64,000 nt of DNA from Exiguobacterium sp. s146 (GCF_018618415.1 NZ_JACSMA010000002.1:496001-560000); one strand, 5' to 3'; counted from the first letter of the stretch, positions 1 through 8,795 are shown. Notes: generated by a model not told the origin, from the letters alone. Made by a program: numbers and translations.

Positions 1-338
1 GGTAAAATCTCACCGAAAATCAAAATGATGACGGTCGTCGCGAACGTCGAGATGACGAGTCCGGTCCCGCCCGAGTAGATACTCGTGGCGATGGCCGTCG
101 AGACGGTCGCCGCCCCGATGTTGACGATGTTGTTCCCGACGAGAATCGTCGAGAGCGTATCGTCGAAGCGGTCGACGAGGTGAAGGACGCGCTTGGCGCC
201 CTTGTCCCCATCTTCCGACATGCGAATCATCCGGACACGGTTCACACTCGAGAGCGCGGTCTCGGCAGAAGAGAAAAAGGCTGACAACATAACTAAAGCT
301 ACATAAAGAATTAAACTAGACGAGGGCACAGGGTCCAC
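1..338 (-). CDS. DUF21 (CNNM/CorC/HlyC-type) membrane protein, N-terminal part
   Basis: Partial gene running off the left edge; only about 112 N-terminal residues are visible. The translation has a hydrophobic start, then a segment with the motif FFSSAETALSSVNRVRM, followed by the pattern LVGNNIVNIGAA and an IFGEILP motif. These are typical of the DUF21 transmembrane domain in CNNM/CorC-type putative magnesium or cobalt transporters (often mislabelled hemolysins). CBS and CorC-HlyC domains would be expected beyond the edge. The start is taken as the GTG at 338, with a GGAG 12 bases upstream; an in-frame ATG at 356 is the alternative. The gene begins 34 bases after the obg stop and may be cotranscribed with it. 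The family is clear, the substrate is not. Confidence 0.75.
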   Translation of the reverse strand, partial: MDPVPSSSLILYVALVMLSAFFSSAETALSSVNRVRMIRMSEDGDKGAKRVLHLVDRFDDTLSTILVGNNIVNIGAATVSTAIATSIYSGGTGLVISTFATTVIILIFGEIL

Positions 339-372
339 GTTTACTTCACACTCCATTTCCTAATTAAAAAGA

Positions 373-1662
373 TTATTCGACGAATTCGAATTCAAAGTCC
401 AAGATGGCGACGACGCTACCGTCTTCGGCACCTAACTTGCGAAGGTCGTCATCGACGCCCATTTGACGCATTTGACGCGCAAATCGTTTGATTGATTCGT
501 CGTGATCGAAGTTCGTCATCTTGAAGAGCTTCTCGATACGAGGGCCCGTGATCACGAAGCGATCGTAGTCATCAATATGAATCTGATACCCCTTCTCTTC
601 CTTCTCGTAACGATAGACGACACGTGGTGTGGCCGTCTTCTCTTCGAGCTCTTCGAGTGGGAACTCAGGTGTCGAGTCGACAAGGTTAGCTACTTCGATG
701 AGCAGGTTGCGAAGTCCGTCTTTGGCGAGTGCCGAGATCGGGAAGACTTTGACGTCGTCTCCGATTTTCTTCTGGAACTCTTCAAGCAATTCCGGCGCAT
801 CCGGCATGTCCATCTTGTTGGCGACGACGATTTGCGGACGCTCGAGGAGACGCAAGTTGTACGACTCGAGCTCGCGGTTGATCGTTGTGTAGTCTTCGAA
901 CGGGTCGCGCCCTTCCATGCCGCTCATATCGATCATGTGGACGATGACTTTCGTCCGCTCGATGTGACGCAAGAATTGGTGACCGAGGCCGACGCCTTGG
1001 CTCGCCCCTTCGATGAGTCCAGGAAGATCGGCCATGACGAAGTCACGGTCGTCTGCCGTCTTGACGACACCGAGGTTCGGTGTGATTGTCGTGAAGTGGT
1101 ACGCGCCGATTTTCGGACGTGCCGACGAGACGACTGACAAGAGTGTCGATTTCCCGACTGACGGGAATCCGACAAGACCGACGTCAGCGAGCAATTTCAA
1201 CTCAAGACGCAATTCGCGCTCTTGACCTGGCTCCCCGTTCTCGGCGATTTCTGGTGCCGGGTTGGCTGGCGTCGCGAAACGACAGTTCCCGCGGCCTCCA
1301 CGTCCACCTTTGGCGATCGTGGCCCGTTGGCCGTGCTCGGTAAGGTCGGCGATGACCGTATCTGTTTGTGCATCGAACACGATGGTGCCTGGTGGGACTT
1401 TGACGACGAGTGGCTTCGCTTTTCGTCCGTGCATGCCTTTCGACATCCCTTTTTCACCATCATGGGCGATGAATTTTTTCGAGAATCGGAAATCAACGAG
1501 TGTACGCAATCCCTCTTCTACTTCGAAGACGACGTCACCACCGTGACCTCCGTCTCCTCCTGCTGGTCCACCGTCTGGAACATACTTCTCGCGGCGGAAT
1601 GCGACCATCCCTTTACCGCCGTCTCCAGCTTTTACAAAAATATTAACCTGATCGACAAACAT
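373..1662 (-). CDS. obg: GTPase Obg (CgtA)
   Basis: Obg-family GTPase of 429 residues, involved in late 50S ribosome assembly and stress signalling. The glycine-rich Obg fold covers residues 1-158 (for example [17 protein letters not shown]). It is followed by the G domain, with the P-loop GFPSVGKST at 165-173, the switch motif DLPGLIEGA and the base-recognition motif NKMD. The last 100 or so residues match the OCT domain. The start is set by AAAGGAGG about 9 bases before the ATG. The ATG directly follows the stop of the Spo0B-like gene, so the two are very likely translated from one message, as in the spo0B-obg pair of Bacillus. Confidence 0.97.
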   Translation of the reverse strand: MFVDQVNIFVKAGDGGKGMVAFRREKYVPDGGPAGGDGGHGGDVVFEVEEGLRTLVDFRFSKKFIAHDGEKGMSKGMHGRKAKPLVVKVPPGTIVFDAQTDTVIADLTEHGQRATIAKGGRGGRGNCRFATPANPAPEIAENGEPGQERELRLELKLLADVGLVGFPSVGKSTLLSVVSSARPKIGAYHFTTITPNLGVVKTADDRDFVMADLPGLIEGASQGVGLGHQFLRHIERTKVIVHMIDMSGMEGRDPFEDYTTINRELESYNLRLLERPQIVVANKMDMPDAPELLEEFQKKIGDDVKVFPISALAKDGLRNLLIEVANLVDSTPEFPLEELEEKTATPRVVYRYEKEEKGYQIHIDDYDRFVITGPRIEKLFKMTNFDHDESIKRFARQMRQMGVDDDLRKLGAEDGSVVAILDFEFEFVE

Positions 1663-2103
1663 TTAATTCCCCTCCTTTATAACGAACGTAGAACATTCTA
1701 CTGTTTGCTCGTACACTTCATCTGACGTGAACACGTCTTCCGGCACATGACCGAAGACGCGGACCATCAGTCCGTCCGTGAACGTCACATGAATCGGTCC
1801 ATCCGTTCCTGACAGAAGACGGACAAGCTTGTCCGCCACGCGCGCGTCGTCTAGTGACACGCGGTCGGCCGATACCTTATAGGTCAACCTTCCTTCCCAG
1901 TTCGCTTGCATGAGGACGAGACTCGTCGTCGGCATGTCTAAGCGAATGAGCGCACTCTCCTCGTCGGCGTGCTGACGATATCGCTCGTACAGCTCCTCAA
2001 GTTTTTCAGGCTCGAGCGCCGCGTACAAGGAGATCATCTGAAGCCGATTCATCCATTCGTGACGGACGGTCGATAATAGTTTCAGTGCTGTCTGTGAGTT
2101 CAT
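1663..2103 (-). CDS. Spo0B-like phosphotransferase-domain protein
   Basis: 146-residue protein in the position of spo0B, immediately before obg. Residues 4-60 carry the SpoOB alpha-domain pattern RHEWMNRLQMI, which corresponds to the phospho-accepting helix of B. subtilis Spo0B (RHDWMNKLQ); the histidine (about residue 15) is retained. The rest resembles the small degenerate ATPase-like C-terminal half of Spo0B but is short. The stop codon abuts the obg start. Family assignment rests on the histidine motif and synteny. Since the neighbouring sporulation genes are missing, a sporulation role is doubtful. It may be a relic or serve another phosphorelay. Confidence 0.75.
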   Translation of the reverse strand: MNSQTALKLLSTVRHEWMNRLQMISLYAALEPEKLEELYERYRQHADEESALIRLDMPTTSLVLMQANWEGRLTYKVSADRVSLDDARVADKLVRLLSGTDGPIHVTFTDGLMVRVFGHVPEDVFTSDEVYEQTVECSTFVIKEGN

Positions 2104-2128
2104 GCAATCCTCTCCTAGTAAAACTAGT

Positions 2129-2165
2129 AAAAAAGACTCTAACCAAATAAGTGGCTAGAGTCTTC
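2129..2165 (-). terminator. Rho-independent terminator after rpmA
   Basis: On the minus strand AGACTCTA pairs with TAGAGTCT around a loop of about a dozen bases, followed by a run of six T. It lies shortly after the rpmA stop and closes the rplU-prp-rpmA operon. The Spo0B-like gene and obg must therefore use read-through or their own promoter. Confidence 0.85.
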
Positions 2166-2178
2166 TGCGTGGTTCTAC

Positions 2179-2460
2179 TTACGCAACTGGGTAAACGCTC
2201 ACTTGTTTCTTGTCGCGACCAAGACGCTCGAAGCGTACTACGCCGTCAACTTTTGCAAACAATGTGTCGTCGCCACCACGGCCGACGTTTTCACCTGGGT
2301 GAATTTTCGTACCGCGTTGACGGTAGAGAATCGATCCAGCTGAAACAGTCTGTCCGTCAGCGCGTTTAGCGCCGAGGCGTTTCGAAATCGAGTCACGACC
2401 GTTTTTAGTCGATCCTACTCCCTTTTTCGATGCGAAGAACTGAAGGTTCAATTGTAACAT
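2179..2460 (-). CDS. rpmA: 50S ribosomal protein L27
   Basis: Ribosomal protein L27 of the large subunit, near the peptidyl-transferase centre. The 93-residue product begins with [21 protein letters not shown]. This is the Bacillota-type form in which a short N-terminal extension ending in QFFA is removed by the protease Prp, encoded by the gene just upstream. The ATG at 2460 is chosen because AGGAGG lies 8 bases before it; an in-frame GTG at 2469 overlaps that ribosome-binding site and is unlikely to be used. Third gene of the rplU-prp-rpmA operon. Confidence 0.97.
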   Translation of the reverse strand: MLQLNLQFFASKKGVGSTKNGRDSISKRLGAKRADGQTVSAGSILYRQRGTKIHPGENVGRGGDDTLFAKVDGVVRFERLGRDKKQVSVYPVA

Positions 2461-2472
2461 GAGGTCCACCTC

Positions 2473-2808
2473 CTATTGTTCAATTTGGATATAATCACCG
2501 TAACTATGGGCGATCGTGTCTAGTTGCACGAGCATCCCTTCTAATAACAGTTGGGTGCGAGTCATGTCCTCCGGTGATACGTCAGGATATGTCTCGACAT
2601 AAAAGTAGCCACCCTCTGTTTTGTCTGCCATTTCTACAAGAAGCGATTGACCGGCCAGTACCTCGACAGCGTTGTATGCCCCAAAGATGATGGCAGAAAC
2701 GCCGGCACAGACCAAATCAGAACCGGGTTCAGCAAAGTTGGCGTGACCTGTCACTTCAACGGAACGAATCGACTTCGTCTCGTCTCGTCTGACCATTACT
2801 CGAATCAT
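2473..2808 (-). CDS. prp: ribosomal-processing cysteine protease Prp
   Basis: 111-residue Prp (YsxB family), the cysteine protease that cleaves the N-terminal extension of L27. The catalytic pair is visible as GHANF (His22) and DLVCAGVS (Cys34), the same spacing as known for the Staphylococcus aureus enzyme. It is located between rplU and rpmA, a linkage shared with Bacillota whose L27 carries the cleavable extension, which is also present here. The start abuts the rplU stop within three bases. Confidence 0.95.
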   Translation of the reverse strand: MIRVMVRRDETKSIRSVEVTGHANFAEPGSDLVCAGVSAIIFGAYNAVEVLAGQSLLVEMADKTEGGYFYVETYPDVSPEDMTRTQLLLEGMLVQLDTIAHSYGDYIQIEQ

Positions 2809-2811
2809 AGC

Positions 2812-3120
2812 TTACGCTTCGATTTTCTCGATGCGAACTTTCGTGTAAGGCTGACGGTGACCTTGCTTACGACGGTAGTTTTTCTTAGCTTTCATTTTGA
2901 AGACAGTGATCTTCTTCGCGCGACCGTGTTTAACGACAGTTGCTACGACTTTAGCGCCCTCTACGAGTGGAGCTCCGACTTTAACATCGTCACCACCAAC
3001 GAAAAGAACTTCACCGAATTCTACAGTACCCTCGACATCAGCATCGAGTTTTTCGATGTAGATCTCTTGACCTGCTTCAACTTTGATTTGCTTACCACCA
3101 GTTTTGATGATTGCGTACAT
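2812..3120 (-). CDS. rplU: 50S ribosomal protein L21
   Basis: Ribosomal protein L21, 102 residues, starting [11 protein letters not shown] and ending with the basic segment [16 protein letters not shown] typical of the family. The open frame extends further upstream, but the ATG at 3120 has AGGAGG 9 bases before it and gives the normal family length. First gene of the rplU-prp-rpmA operon, behind a sigma-A promoter and a leader of about 110 bases. Confidence 0.97.
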   Translation of the reverse strand: MYAIIKTGGKQIKVEAGQEIYIEKLDADVEGTVEFGEVLFVGGDDVKVGAPLVEGAKVVATVVKHGRAKKITVFKMKAKKNYRRKQGHRQPYTKVRIEKIEA

Positions 3121-3231
3121 ATACGTGCACCTCCTTATTAAACTCAGACTCGCCATCCAGGGCAGGGCGGAACCGTTTAAACCCGTTCTGTGCGGTTGTA
3201 GCCATTTGGGTGCTTCCAAACGAACTAACGT
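3121..3231 (-). promoter_or_regulatory. 5' leader of rplU (candidate L21 leader RNA)
   Basis: About 110 untranslated bases lie between the predicted rplU transcription start and its ribosome-binding site. They include a GAAC/GTTC inverted repeat around TTTAAA and could fold. L21 autoregulatory leaders occur at this place in Bacillota (Rfam L21_leader). The match here is by position and potential folding only. Confidence 0.5.
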
Positions 3232-3236
3232 TATAG

Positions 3237-3266
3237 ATAATACCACTGTCGCTCAAACATTGTCAA
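3237..3266 (-). promoter_or_regulatory. sigma-A promoter of the rplU operon
   Basis: A perfect TTGACA box (3261-3266) and a TATTAT box (3237-3242) are separated by 18 bases on the minus strand. The -35 box overlaps the last codons of rng, so the ribosomal operon starts independently of rng. Confidence 0.8.
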
Positions 3267-4588
3267 TGACGAGATACGAAATTCTGACATTCCTCGAGCG
3301 TCCCGTAGAACGCCACATCCGGCTCCCCTTCGATGAGGAGGACCGTACAGTCAAAACCGTCCGAGAACGCGTCATGCCATTTGCTCGGGAGCGTCACGAC
3401 GACCCCCTCAACTTGCGGTGCGAGCTCCATCAGACTCCGCTCGAGCCGTGAGAAGACGGCGAGCTTCGACGGGTTGCCGTTATAGGTCATCCGGTCTTGC
3501 ATCGAGCGTCCGGTCCGTTCCCGCGACAGCTCGAACAAGCCCATCCGCGTGAACCCGTACACTTCGACACGGCGCGGGTCGCGGGCCCCGAGTTCTTTCA
3601 TTTTCTTCAACAGCCGGGCCTGTCCATCTTTCGAACCTCTCAGGAAGTCGATGACGACCATACCGCCGATATTGCGCAACCGGAGCTGTTCCATCGTCGC
3701 GTAGAGCGCGGCCTCGTTGATTGTGTCGGCGGCGCGGCCCTTGTCCTTGACGGCGACGTTCTTGCCGCTGTTCACATCGATGACGGTCATCGTCTCGACC
3801 TGCTCAATCAAGACGTACGAACCGCCATCGAGCCAGACGACGCGTTGGCCGAGCTTCTCGATGGCCCCGTCGAGCCGGGCCGCTTCTTTCATCCGACCTT
3901 TGCCGACGTGGCGCTCGACGTTGACCTCGAGCCGCGTCAACCGGTCCTGCGCTTCCTTGTCGTTCAACATGACCGATTCGACCGCATGGCGTCGCACGAA
4001 CTGTTCGCACAACAATTCATCCTGTCCCCGGCGTTCCGTGATGACGTCCGCGGCCCGCGTCCGGAGCAAATCGAGCTCTTCTTGGAGGTCGGCCGGGCTC
4101 GCCTGCCCCGACTCGGTCCGGAACAACACCCCTTCCGATTCCTCGAGGTCAAACACTTTCGATAACCGGTCCTGCGTGACGAGGTCGAGCTTGCGGCTAT
4201 ACAGCTGGCGCCGTCCGTATGGGAAGTAGACGATATAGCGTCCGCCGAAGCGGATGTTCTCCGTCACTTTATGATGTTTGCCGTTGATGCCTTCTTTCGT
4301 CACTTGGACGAGCCGCTTCTCTCCGACGACGGCCGCCTGACCGATGGCCGGCACGTTCGGATATGCCTCGAGCGCTTTCAGCGTCTCGGCAATCGGCAAG
4401 AAGAACGTCGTCTCGCCGGTCGTCAAAAACGCGGCGCCGAGCGACGGGTGAATCCGTTCGATGGCGGCCTCGAGAATCGTCCCAATCGATAGTTGGTCGA
4501 TGAAACGTTCCTCGACTTCGAGCAGACGCTCCCCGTCAACGAGCATGGCCCGTTCGATGGACGGGGTCCGTTCATAGATCAATCGCAT
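3263..4588 (-). CDS. rng: ribonuclease E/G family protein
   Basis: 441-residue RNase E/G-type endoribonuclease, expected to process rRNA and mRNA. An S1-like domain spans roughly residues 35-125. The two metal-binding aspartates of the catalytic core are in VIDVNSGKN and MVVIDFLRG, as in E. coli RNase E (D303, D346). The region after LSRERTGRSMQ contains no cysteine, so the usual CPxCxG zinc-link is missing. The start at 4588 has AAAGGAG about 8 bases upstream; an earlier in-frame start is weaker. It occupies the place of spoIVFA/spoIVFB between minD and rplU in B. subtilis. A terminator hairpin lies between it and minD. Confidence 0.9.
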   Translation of the reverse strand: MRLIYERTPSIERAMLVDGERLLEVEERFIDQLSIGTILEAAIERIHPSLGAAFLTTGETTFFLPIAETLKALEAYPNVPAIGQAAVVGEKRLVQVTKEGINGKHHKVTENIRFGGRYIVYFPYGRRQLYSRKLDLVTQDRLSKVFDLEESEGVLFRTESGQASPADLQEELDLLRTRAADVITERRGQDELLCEQFVRRHAVESVMLNDKEAQDRLTRLEVNVERHVGKGRMKEAARLDGAIEKLGQRVVWLDGGSYVLIEQVETMTVIDVNSGKNVAVKDKGRAADTINEAALYATMEQLRLRNIGGMVVIDFLRGSKDGQARLLKKMKELGARDPRRVEVYGFTRMGLFELSRERTGRSMQDRMTYNGNPSKLAVFSRLERSLMELAPQVEGVVVTLPSKWHDAFSDGFDCTVLLIEGEPDVAFYGTLEECQNFVSRH

Positions 4589-4608
4589 ACGCGTCTCTCC
4601 TTTCGACA

Positions 4609-4634
4609 CAAAAAGGCAACTTTCGTTGCCTTAG
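4609..4634 (-). terminator. terminator hairpin overlapping the minD stop
   Basis: Minus-strand AAGGCAAC, a GAAA tetraloop, GTTGCCTT and then T residues form a compact hairpin that begins inside the minD stop region. The rng ribosome-binding site follows within about 15 bases. This leaves no room for a separate rng promoter after it, so partial read-through is likely. Confidence 0.75.
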
Positions 4635-5488
4635 GCTTTTTTCATTCCAAATTTCATCATGAGCCGCGTCCAGAAGCCGACCGGTTTTTGTTCGGTCTGA
4701 ATCGACATGAGCGGCACCGACTCACCGAGAATCCGGCGCGTGATGTTACGGTACGCTTGTCCGGCGTTGTTGTCCGGGTTCATCGTGACCGGTACCCCAC
4801 GGTTCGCAGCGGCGATGACTTCTTCATCGTCGACGACAACGCCGAGTAGGTCGATCGACAAGATGCGCATGATGTCATCGATGTCGAACATATCCCCTGA
4901 TTCGACGAGGTGGTTCTTGACACGGTTGACGATCAGTTTCGGCGCAGCGACATGTTCCGCTTGCTCGAGCATCCCGATGATGCGGTCCGCGTCCTGGACG
5001 GCCGCCTTCTCAGGCGTCGTCACGACGACGGCCTCATCGGCGCCAGCGATGGCGTTCATGAAGCCTTGCTCGATGCCGGCTGGGCAATCGATCAACACGA
5101 AATCATATTCCGTCTTCAGCTGGTCGATGATTTCTTTCACTTGCTCCGGTTGGACCGATGTCTTGTCTTTCGACTGGGCCGCAGGCAAGAGATACATCTC
5201 TTCGAACCGTTTGTCGCGGACGAGCGCCTGATGCAGTTTGCATTGGCCGTTGATGACGTCGACGAGGTTATAGATGCTGCGGTTGTCGAGTCCCAAGATG
5301 ATGTCGAGGTTACGAAGACCGATATCTGTATCGACGAGACAGACCGAGTGACCAGACAATGCGAGGCCGGTCCCGAGGTTCGCGGTCGTGGTCGTCTTCC
5401 CGACGCCACCTTTCCCCGACGTCACGACGATGGCCCGACCTTTCTTCACTTCTTTCGCTGTATGTACAGGCTCTACTACTTGCTCCAT
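4631..5488 (-). CDS. minD: septum site-determining ATPase MinD
   Basis: ParA/MinD-type ATPase of 285 residues that positions the division site together with MinC at the membrane. The deviant Walker A motif GKGGVGKTTTTANLG is followed by DTDIGLRNLD and the Walker B region VLIDCPAG. The C-terminal end FWTRLMMKFGMKK is an amphipathic membrane-targeting helix. The N-terminus is about 15 residues longer than usual, but the start is supported by AGAGGG 8 bases upstream. minC ends 5 bases before it, so the two form one unit with mreBCD. Confidence 0.97.
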   Translation of the reverse strand: MEQVVEPVHTAKEVKKGRAIVVTSGKGGVGKTTTTANLGTGLALSGHSVCLVDTDIGLRNLDIILGLDNRSIYNLVDVINGQCKLHQALVRDKRFEEMYLLPAAQSKDKTSVQPEQVKEIIDQLKTEYDFVLIDCPAGIEQGFMNAIAGADEAVVVTTPEKAAVQDADRIIGMLEQAEHVAAPKLIVNRVKNHLVESGDMFDIDDIMRILSIDLLGVVVDDEEVIAAANRGVPVTMNPDNNAGQAYRNITRRILGESVPLMSIQTEQKPVGFWTRLMMKFGMKKA

Positions 5489-5493
5489 CTAAC

Positions 5494-6165
5494 TCACCCT
5501 CTCTGTAATTCCATTGCATATGCGTCTTTCAGCCCAGTCATGACTTGACGGAGACGCGTCATTTCAATCCCTTGATTCGTCTGATATGCGCATCCCATCT
5601 CGATCTCCGGAAGCTCTTCGCCGTCGTCCGACGCGAGCACGTGTTCACCAATCGCTAAAAACTTCGGATGGAGCAGACTGGCGGTGATGACCGCTTCCTC
5701 CCATCCTTCGACACCGGCACGCACATTTCCTCGTATCGTCCCTAAACAATAGATACTTCCCGTTGCCCGAACCTCGGACCCCGGGTTGATGTCTCCGATA
5801 ATGAGCACCGAGCCATCAAAATCGAGCACTTGTCCGCTTCGAATCGTCCCGCTATGGTAGTGGAACGTCTTTTTGCCGTAGGTCGCTTTCGCTTCTTCGG
5901 TCAACATGACCTCGCTCGATAGCTCCTCGATATAAAAAACGCCATGACGAGCGACGACTTCACGAATTTGACGTGACAGCTCCTCGTCTACATAACGAGT
6001 ACCAGCGTGCAATTTGAGTGCAATCTTCCCAGAGGGCGGCTCCATTTCTTGTAACGTGGCCTCAAGCTCTCCGAGCACCTCATCGATGCCACTCCGTGGA
6101 TTGAAGTGGATTGCAATACCGTTGCGATGTCCTTTAATCGTAATATGTCGTTTACGCTCCATCAT
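5494..6165 (-). CDS. minC: septum site-determining protein MinC
   Basis: 223-residue inhibitor of FtsZ polymerisation, partner of MinD. The N-terminal domain begins with ITIKGHRNGIAIHF. The C-terminal beta-helical domain contains the conserved GSVLIIGDINPGSEVRATG segment, where MinC binds MinD and the septum. It starts 2 bases after the mreD stop, consistent with a continuous mreBCD-minCD operon. Confidence 0.95.
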   Translation of the reverse strand: MMERKRHITIKGHRNGIAIHFNPRSGIDEVLGELEATLQEMEPPSGKIALKLHAGTRYVDEELSRQIREVVARHGVFYIEELSSEVMLTEEAKATYGKKTFHYHSGTIRSGQVLDFDGSVLIIGDINPGSEVRATGSIYCLGTIRGNVRAGVEGWEEAVITASLLHPKFLAIGEHVLASDDGEELPEIEMGCAYQTNQGIEMTRLRQVMTGLKDAYAMELQRG

Positions 6166-6167
6166 GG

Positions 6168-6671
6168 CTACCCTCTTTTCGCTACAGGTCGCGGCGCCAC
6201 GTATCGTGTCATCGGCACGTATAACAGTGCGATGGCGACGGCGTTGGCGACGAGCGTCCCTGGAATCTGTTCAACTAATAGTGTTTGAATGGTCATGGTC
6301 GTCCCACCGACCGCCGTCATGACGCTAAAGATCCCTAAAGAAAACACGAGAATCATGAACGTGAACGTGATGACGACCGAGAAGAAGTTCTCACCTATAT
6401 ATTTTAACACGAAGCTGACTAAGAGAGGAATGAGTGAAAAAGTAAATAAGTAAATTCCGAGCAAGTCGGTGTAGACGATATCATACAACAGTCCAAAGAC
6501 GAGCCCGAATCCGAACGCCGCCTCGAAGCGACCATACAATCCGACGTACATCAAGCCGATCAATGTCAAATACAAGAACGGCGTCACATAGTGCCATGAG
6601 AAGATGGCGGCCCATGTCCCTTCAATAAGAAAGAGGAGGAACAGGGCGATGAACACTTTCATGTTACTCAC
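6168..6671 (-). CDS. mreD: rod-shape determining membrane protein MreD
   Basis: 167-residue, highly hydrophobic MreD protein with about five membrane segments and a family-typical FGLVFGLLYDIVYTDLLGIY stretch. Part of the elongasome with MreB and MreC. The first codons overlap the end of mreC by 8 bases, indicating translational coupling. Assigned by membrane topology, this motif and its place between mreC and minC. Confidence 0.93.
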   Translation of the reverse strand: MSNMKVFIALFLLFLIEGTWAAIFSWHYVTPFLYLTLIGLMYVGLYGRFEAAFGFGLVFGLLYDIVYTDLLGIYLFTFSLIPLLVSFVLKYIGENFFSVVITFTFMILVFSLGIFSVMTAVGGTTMTIQTLLVEQIPGTLVANAVAIALLYVPMTRYVAPRPVAKRG

Positions 6672-7554
6672 CCGCTGCTCCTCCTTCCTCGGGACCCGTC
6701 AAGAACGGTTCGTCGAGCGTTCGATTAATGACGAACATTTGCGAGAACTCATTGAAGTCCGCTTCTGGTTTGATGCGGGCGACTTGAGACACGCCATATT
6801 CGTCCGTCTCGATCGACTCGACCGTTCCGACGACAAGACCGGCCGGATAACGGCCACCGAGACCTGATGTCGATACGATCTCGCCTTCTTTCAACTTGAC
6901 GCTGTTCGAGACTTTCGTGAAAAAGAGCTCGTTCGTCTCGCTGTCGAAGCCGTCGATCGTCCCATATGTCGCTTTGCCGTCCTCGTCTTTGACGACGGCC
7001 GAGACGTTGTTCGTCCGGTTGTTGTCCGAGAGGAGTTGCACTTGCGACGTATAGGCGCTCGTTTGAATGACGCGACCGACCATACCGCCGGCGGCCGTGA
7101 CGGCCATGCCTTTCTCGACACCGCGCTCTTGCCCGACGTTAATCGTCACATAGCGCTGCCAGTCGTTCGGCGTGCGTCCGATCACTTCGGCGGGAATCAA
7201 ATCAAAGTCACGGAGCGACGTATCGGCCGCCTCGACCATTTGCCGCAATTCTTCGTTCTCACGGCGCAGGTCATCGGCTTCGACCGACACTTCCGCGTAT
7301 TTCGTCAAATGTTGTTTCAATTGACGGTTCTCTTCATAAATATCACGTACGTTCGAAATCGAGGACACGGTACTGTCCATCCAGCCGATCGGCACCGTGA
7401 ACACCCGTTGGAACGTTCCGACCACATCACGCGTGACGTCCTGGTACCAAGCGGATTCCGACCGTCCTCGAATCGAAACCCCTAAAATCACTACGAATAA
7501 GATGATACCGATCAGCGTGATGATGAGCTTTTTATTGCGTACGAACCGGCTCAT
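6664..7554 (-). CDS. mreC: rod-shape determining protein MreC
   Basis: 296-residue MreC, a bitopic scaffold of the lateral cell-wall synthesis complex. A single N-terminal membrane segment (residues 9-27) is followed by a coiled coil (roughly 70-110, rich in Glu, Leu and Arg) and the beta-barrel domain containing IGRTPNDWQRYVTINVG. The start lies 13 bases after mreB and the end overlaps mreD. Confidence 0.95.
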   Translation of the reverse strand: MSRFVRNKKLIITLIGIILFVVILGVSIRGRSESAWYQDVTRDVVGTFQRVFTVPIGWMDSTVSSISNVRDIYEENRQLKQHLTKYAEVSVEADDLRRENEELRQMVEAADTSLRDFDLIPAEVIGRTPNDWQRYVTINVGQERGVEKGMAVTAAGGMVGRVIQTSAYTSQVQLLSDNNRTNNVSAVVKDEDGKATYGTIDGFDSETNELFFTKVSNSVKLKEGEIVSTSGLGGRYPAGLVVGTVESIETDEYGVSQVARIKPEADFNEFSQMFVINRTLDEPFLTGPEEGGAAGE

Positions 7555-7567
7555 CGTGTGTCACCAC

Positions 7568-8605
7568 TCATCGACGCGACGAGATGCCTGATTTTGAACG
7601 GAGGACGTCCATCATTTCAAGAGATTTTCCAGTCCCGATCGCGACGCAATCGAGCGGCTCATCCGCGACGAGTGTCGGGATGTGTGTCTCATCCGAGATG
7701 ACGTCATCCAAGTTTTTAAGGAGTGCGCCGCCGCCTGTGAGGACGATACCGCGGTCCATGACGTCAGCCGCAAGTTCCGGTGGCGTCTGCTCGAGCGTTT
7801 GTTTCACACCTGCGAGAATCGCTTCAACTGTATCCGAGAGTGCTTCACACACTTCAGCAGCCGAGACTTCGATTTGTTTTGGAAGACCTGTCACGAGATC
7901 GCGACCACGGATTTCCATCTTCTCTTCTTCGTTCGAAGCATCGATGCGAGCCGAACCGACTTCCATCTTGAGCGTCTCAGACGTCCGCTCCCCGATCATG
8001 AGGTTGTATTTGTTTTTGATGTAACGAATAATGGCGTCATCCATTTCGTCACCACCGACACGAATCGATTGGCTCGTCACGATGCCGCCGAGTGAAATCA
8101 CTGCGACTTCGGTCGTCCCGCCACCGATATCGACGACCATCGAGCCTGTCGGTTCCCAAACCGGGAGACCGGCACCGATTGCTGCCGCGAACGGTTCTTC
8201 AATCGTGTACGCTTCACGCGCGCCCGCTTGCTTGGCTGCGTCTTCGACGGCACGTTTTTCAACTGACGTGATGCCGCTTGGCACACAGATCATGACGTTC
8301 GTCTTCGATGAGAACAAGCCGCTCTTCGACTTCTGTGCTTGCTCCATGAAGTATTTGATCATCGTCGCTGTCGTTTCGAAGTCGGCGATAACCCCATCTT
8401 TCATCGGACGGCGTGCCGTGACGTTACCCGGCGTACGTCCAATCATATCCTTGGCCTGGTTACCCACGGCCTCAATTCTACCTGTATCTGTACGGAACGC
8501 CACTACCGACGGTTCACGAACAACGATGCCTTGACCTTTTACATAAACGAGCGTATTTGCCGTTCCAAGGTCGATTCCGATTTCTCGGTTAAAACTACGA
8601 AACAT
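7568..8605 (-). CDS. mreB: actin-like cell shape protein MreB
   Basis: 345-residue bacterial actin that organises lateral wall synthesis. The phosphate-1 motif [15 protein letters not shown] is at the N-terminus, with the phosphate-2 segment [19 protein letters not shown] and the adenosine motif [12 protein letters not shown] further on. The ATG at 8605 is chosen because GAGGAG lies 8 bases upstream and the product has the normal length; 23 extra upstream codons are open but unlikely. First gene of the mreBCD-minCD operon. Confidence 0.97.
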   Translation of the reverse strand: MFRSFNREIGIDLGTANTLVYVKGQGIVVREPSVVAFRTDTGRIEAVGNQAKDMIGRTPGNVTARRPMKDGVIADFETTATMIKYFMEQAQKSKSGLFSSKTNVMICVPSGITSVEKRAVEDAAKQAGAREAYTIEEPFAAAIGAGLPVWEPTGSMVVDIGGGTTEVAVISLGGIVTSQSIRVGGDEMDDAIIRYIKNKYNLMIGERTSETLKMEVGSARIDASNEEEKMEIRGRDLVTGLPKQIEVSAAEVCEALSDTVEAILAGVKQTLEQTPPELAADVMDRGIVLTGGGALLKNLDDVISDETHIPTLVADEPLDCVAIGTGKSLEMMDVLRSKSGISSRR

Positions 8606-8639
8606 ACGTGCTGCTCCTCTCTTGGTTACACTATTTTTT

Positions 8640-8667
8640 ATTATAACGGAAAAATCATGTTTGAAAA
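8640..8667 (-). promoter_or_regulatory. proximal promoter of mreB
   Basis: Perfect TATAAT box (8640-8645) with a TTTTCA box 16 bases upstream (8662-8667), about 35 bases before the mreB start codon. Confidence 0.6.
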
Positions 8668-8721
8668 CGTTCATTCGATTACAGGTTATTTACAATAACG
8701 TTCATCTCAGTCCTGTCTCAC

Positions 8722-8750
8722 CGTATATTAGTGTGCCTTCTTTTTGACAA
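8722..8750 (-). promoter_or_regulatory. possible distal promoter of mreB
   Basis: TTGTCA (8745-8750) and TATACG (8722-8727) at 17-base spacing, located between the terminator of the preceding gene and mreB. The -35 box is good, the -10 box moderate. Confidence 0.45.
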
Positions 8751-8760
8751 AAACGCAAAT

Positions 8761-8795
8761 CAAAAAAGCAAGCGCGTGTAAGCGCCTGCTTAGAC
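8761..8795 (-). terminator. terminator after the DUF2785 gene
   Basis: Minus-strand AGCAGGCGC pairs with GCGCTTGCT around a six-base loop and is followed by a T run. It isolates mreB transcription from the upstream genes. Confidence 0.85.

Noticed and set aside
1222-1725. 167-codon open frame opposite obg
   Set aside because: Shadow of obg with no homology-like pattern.
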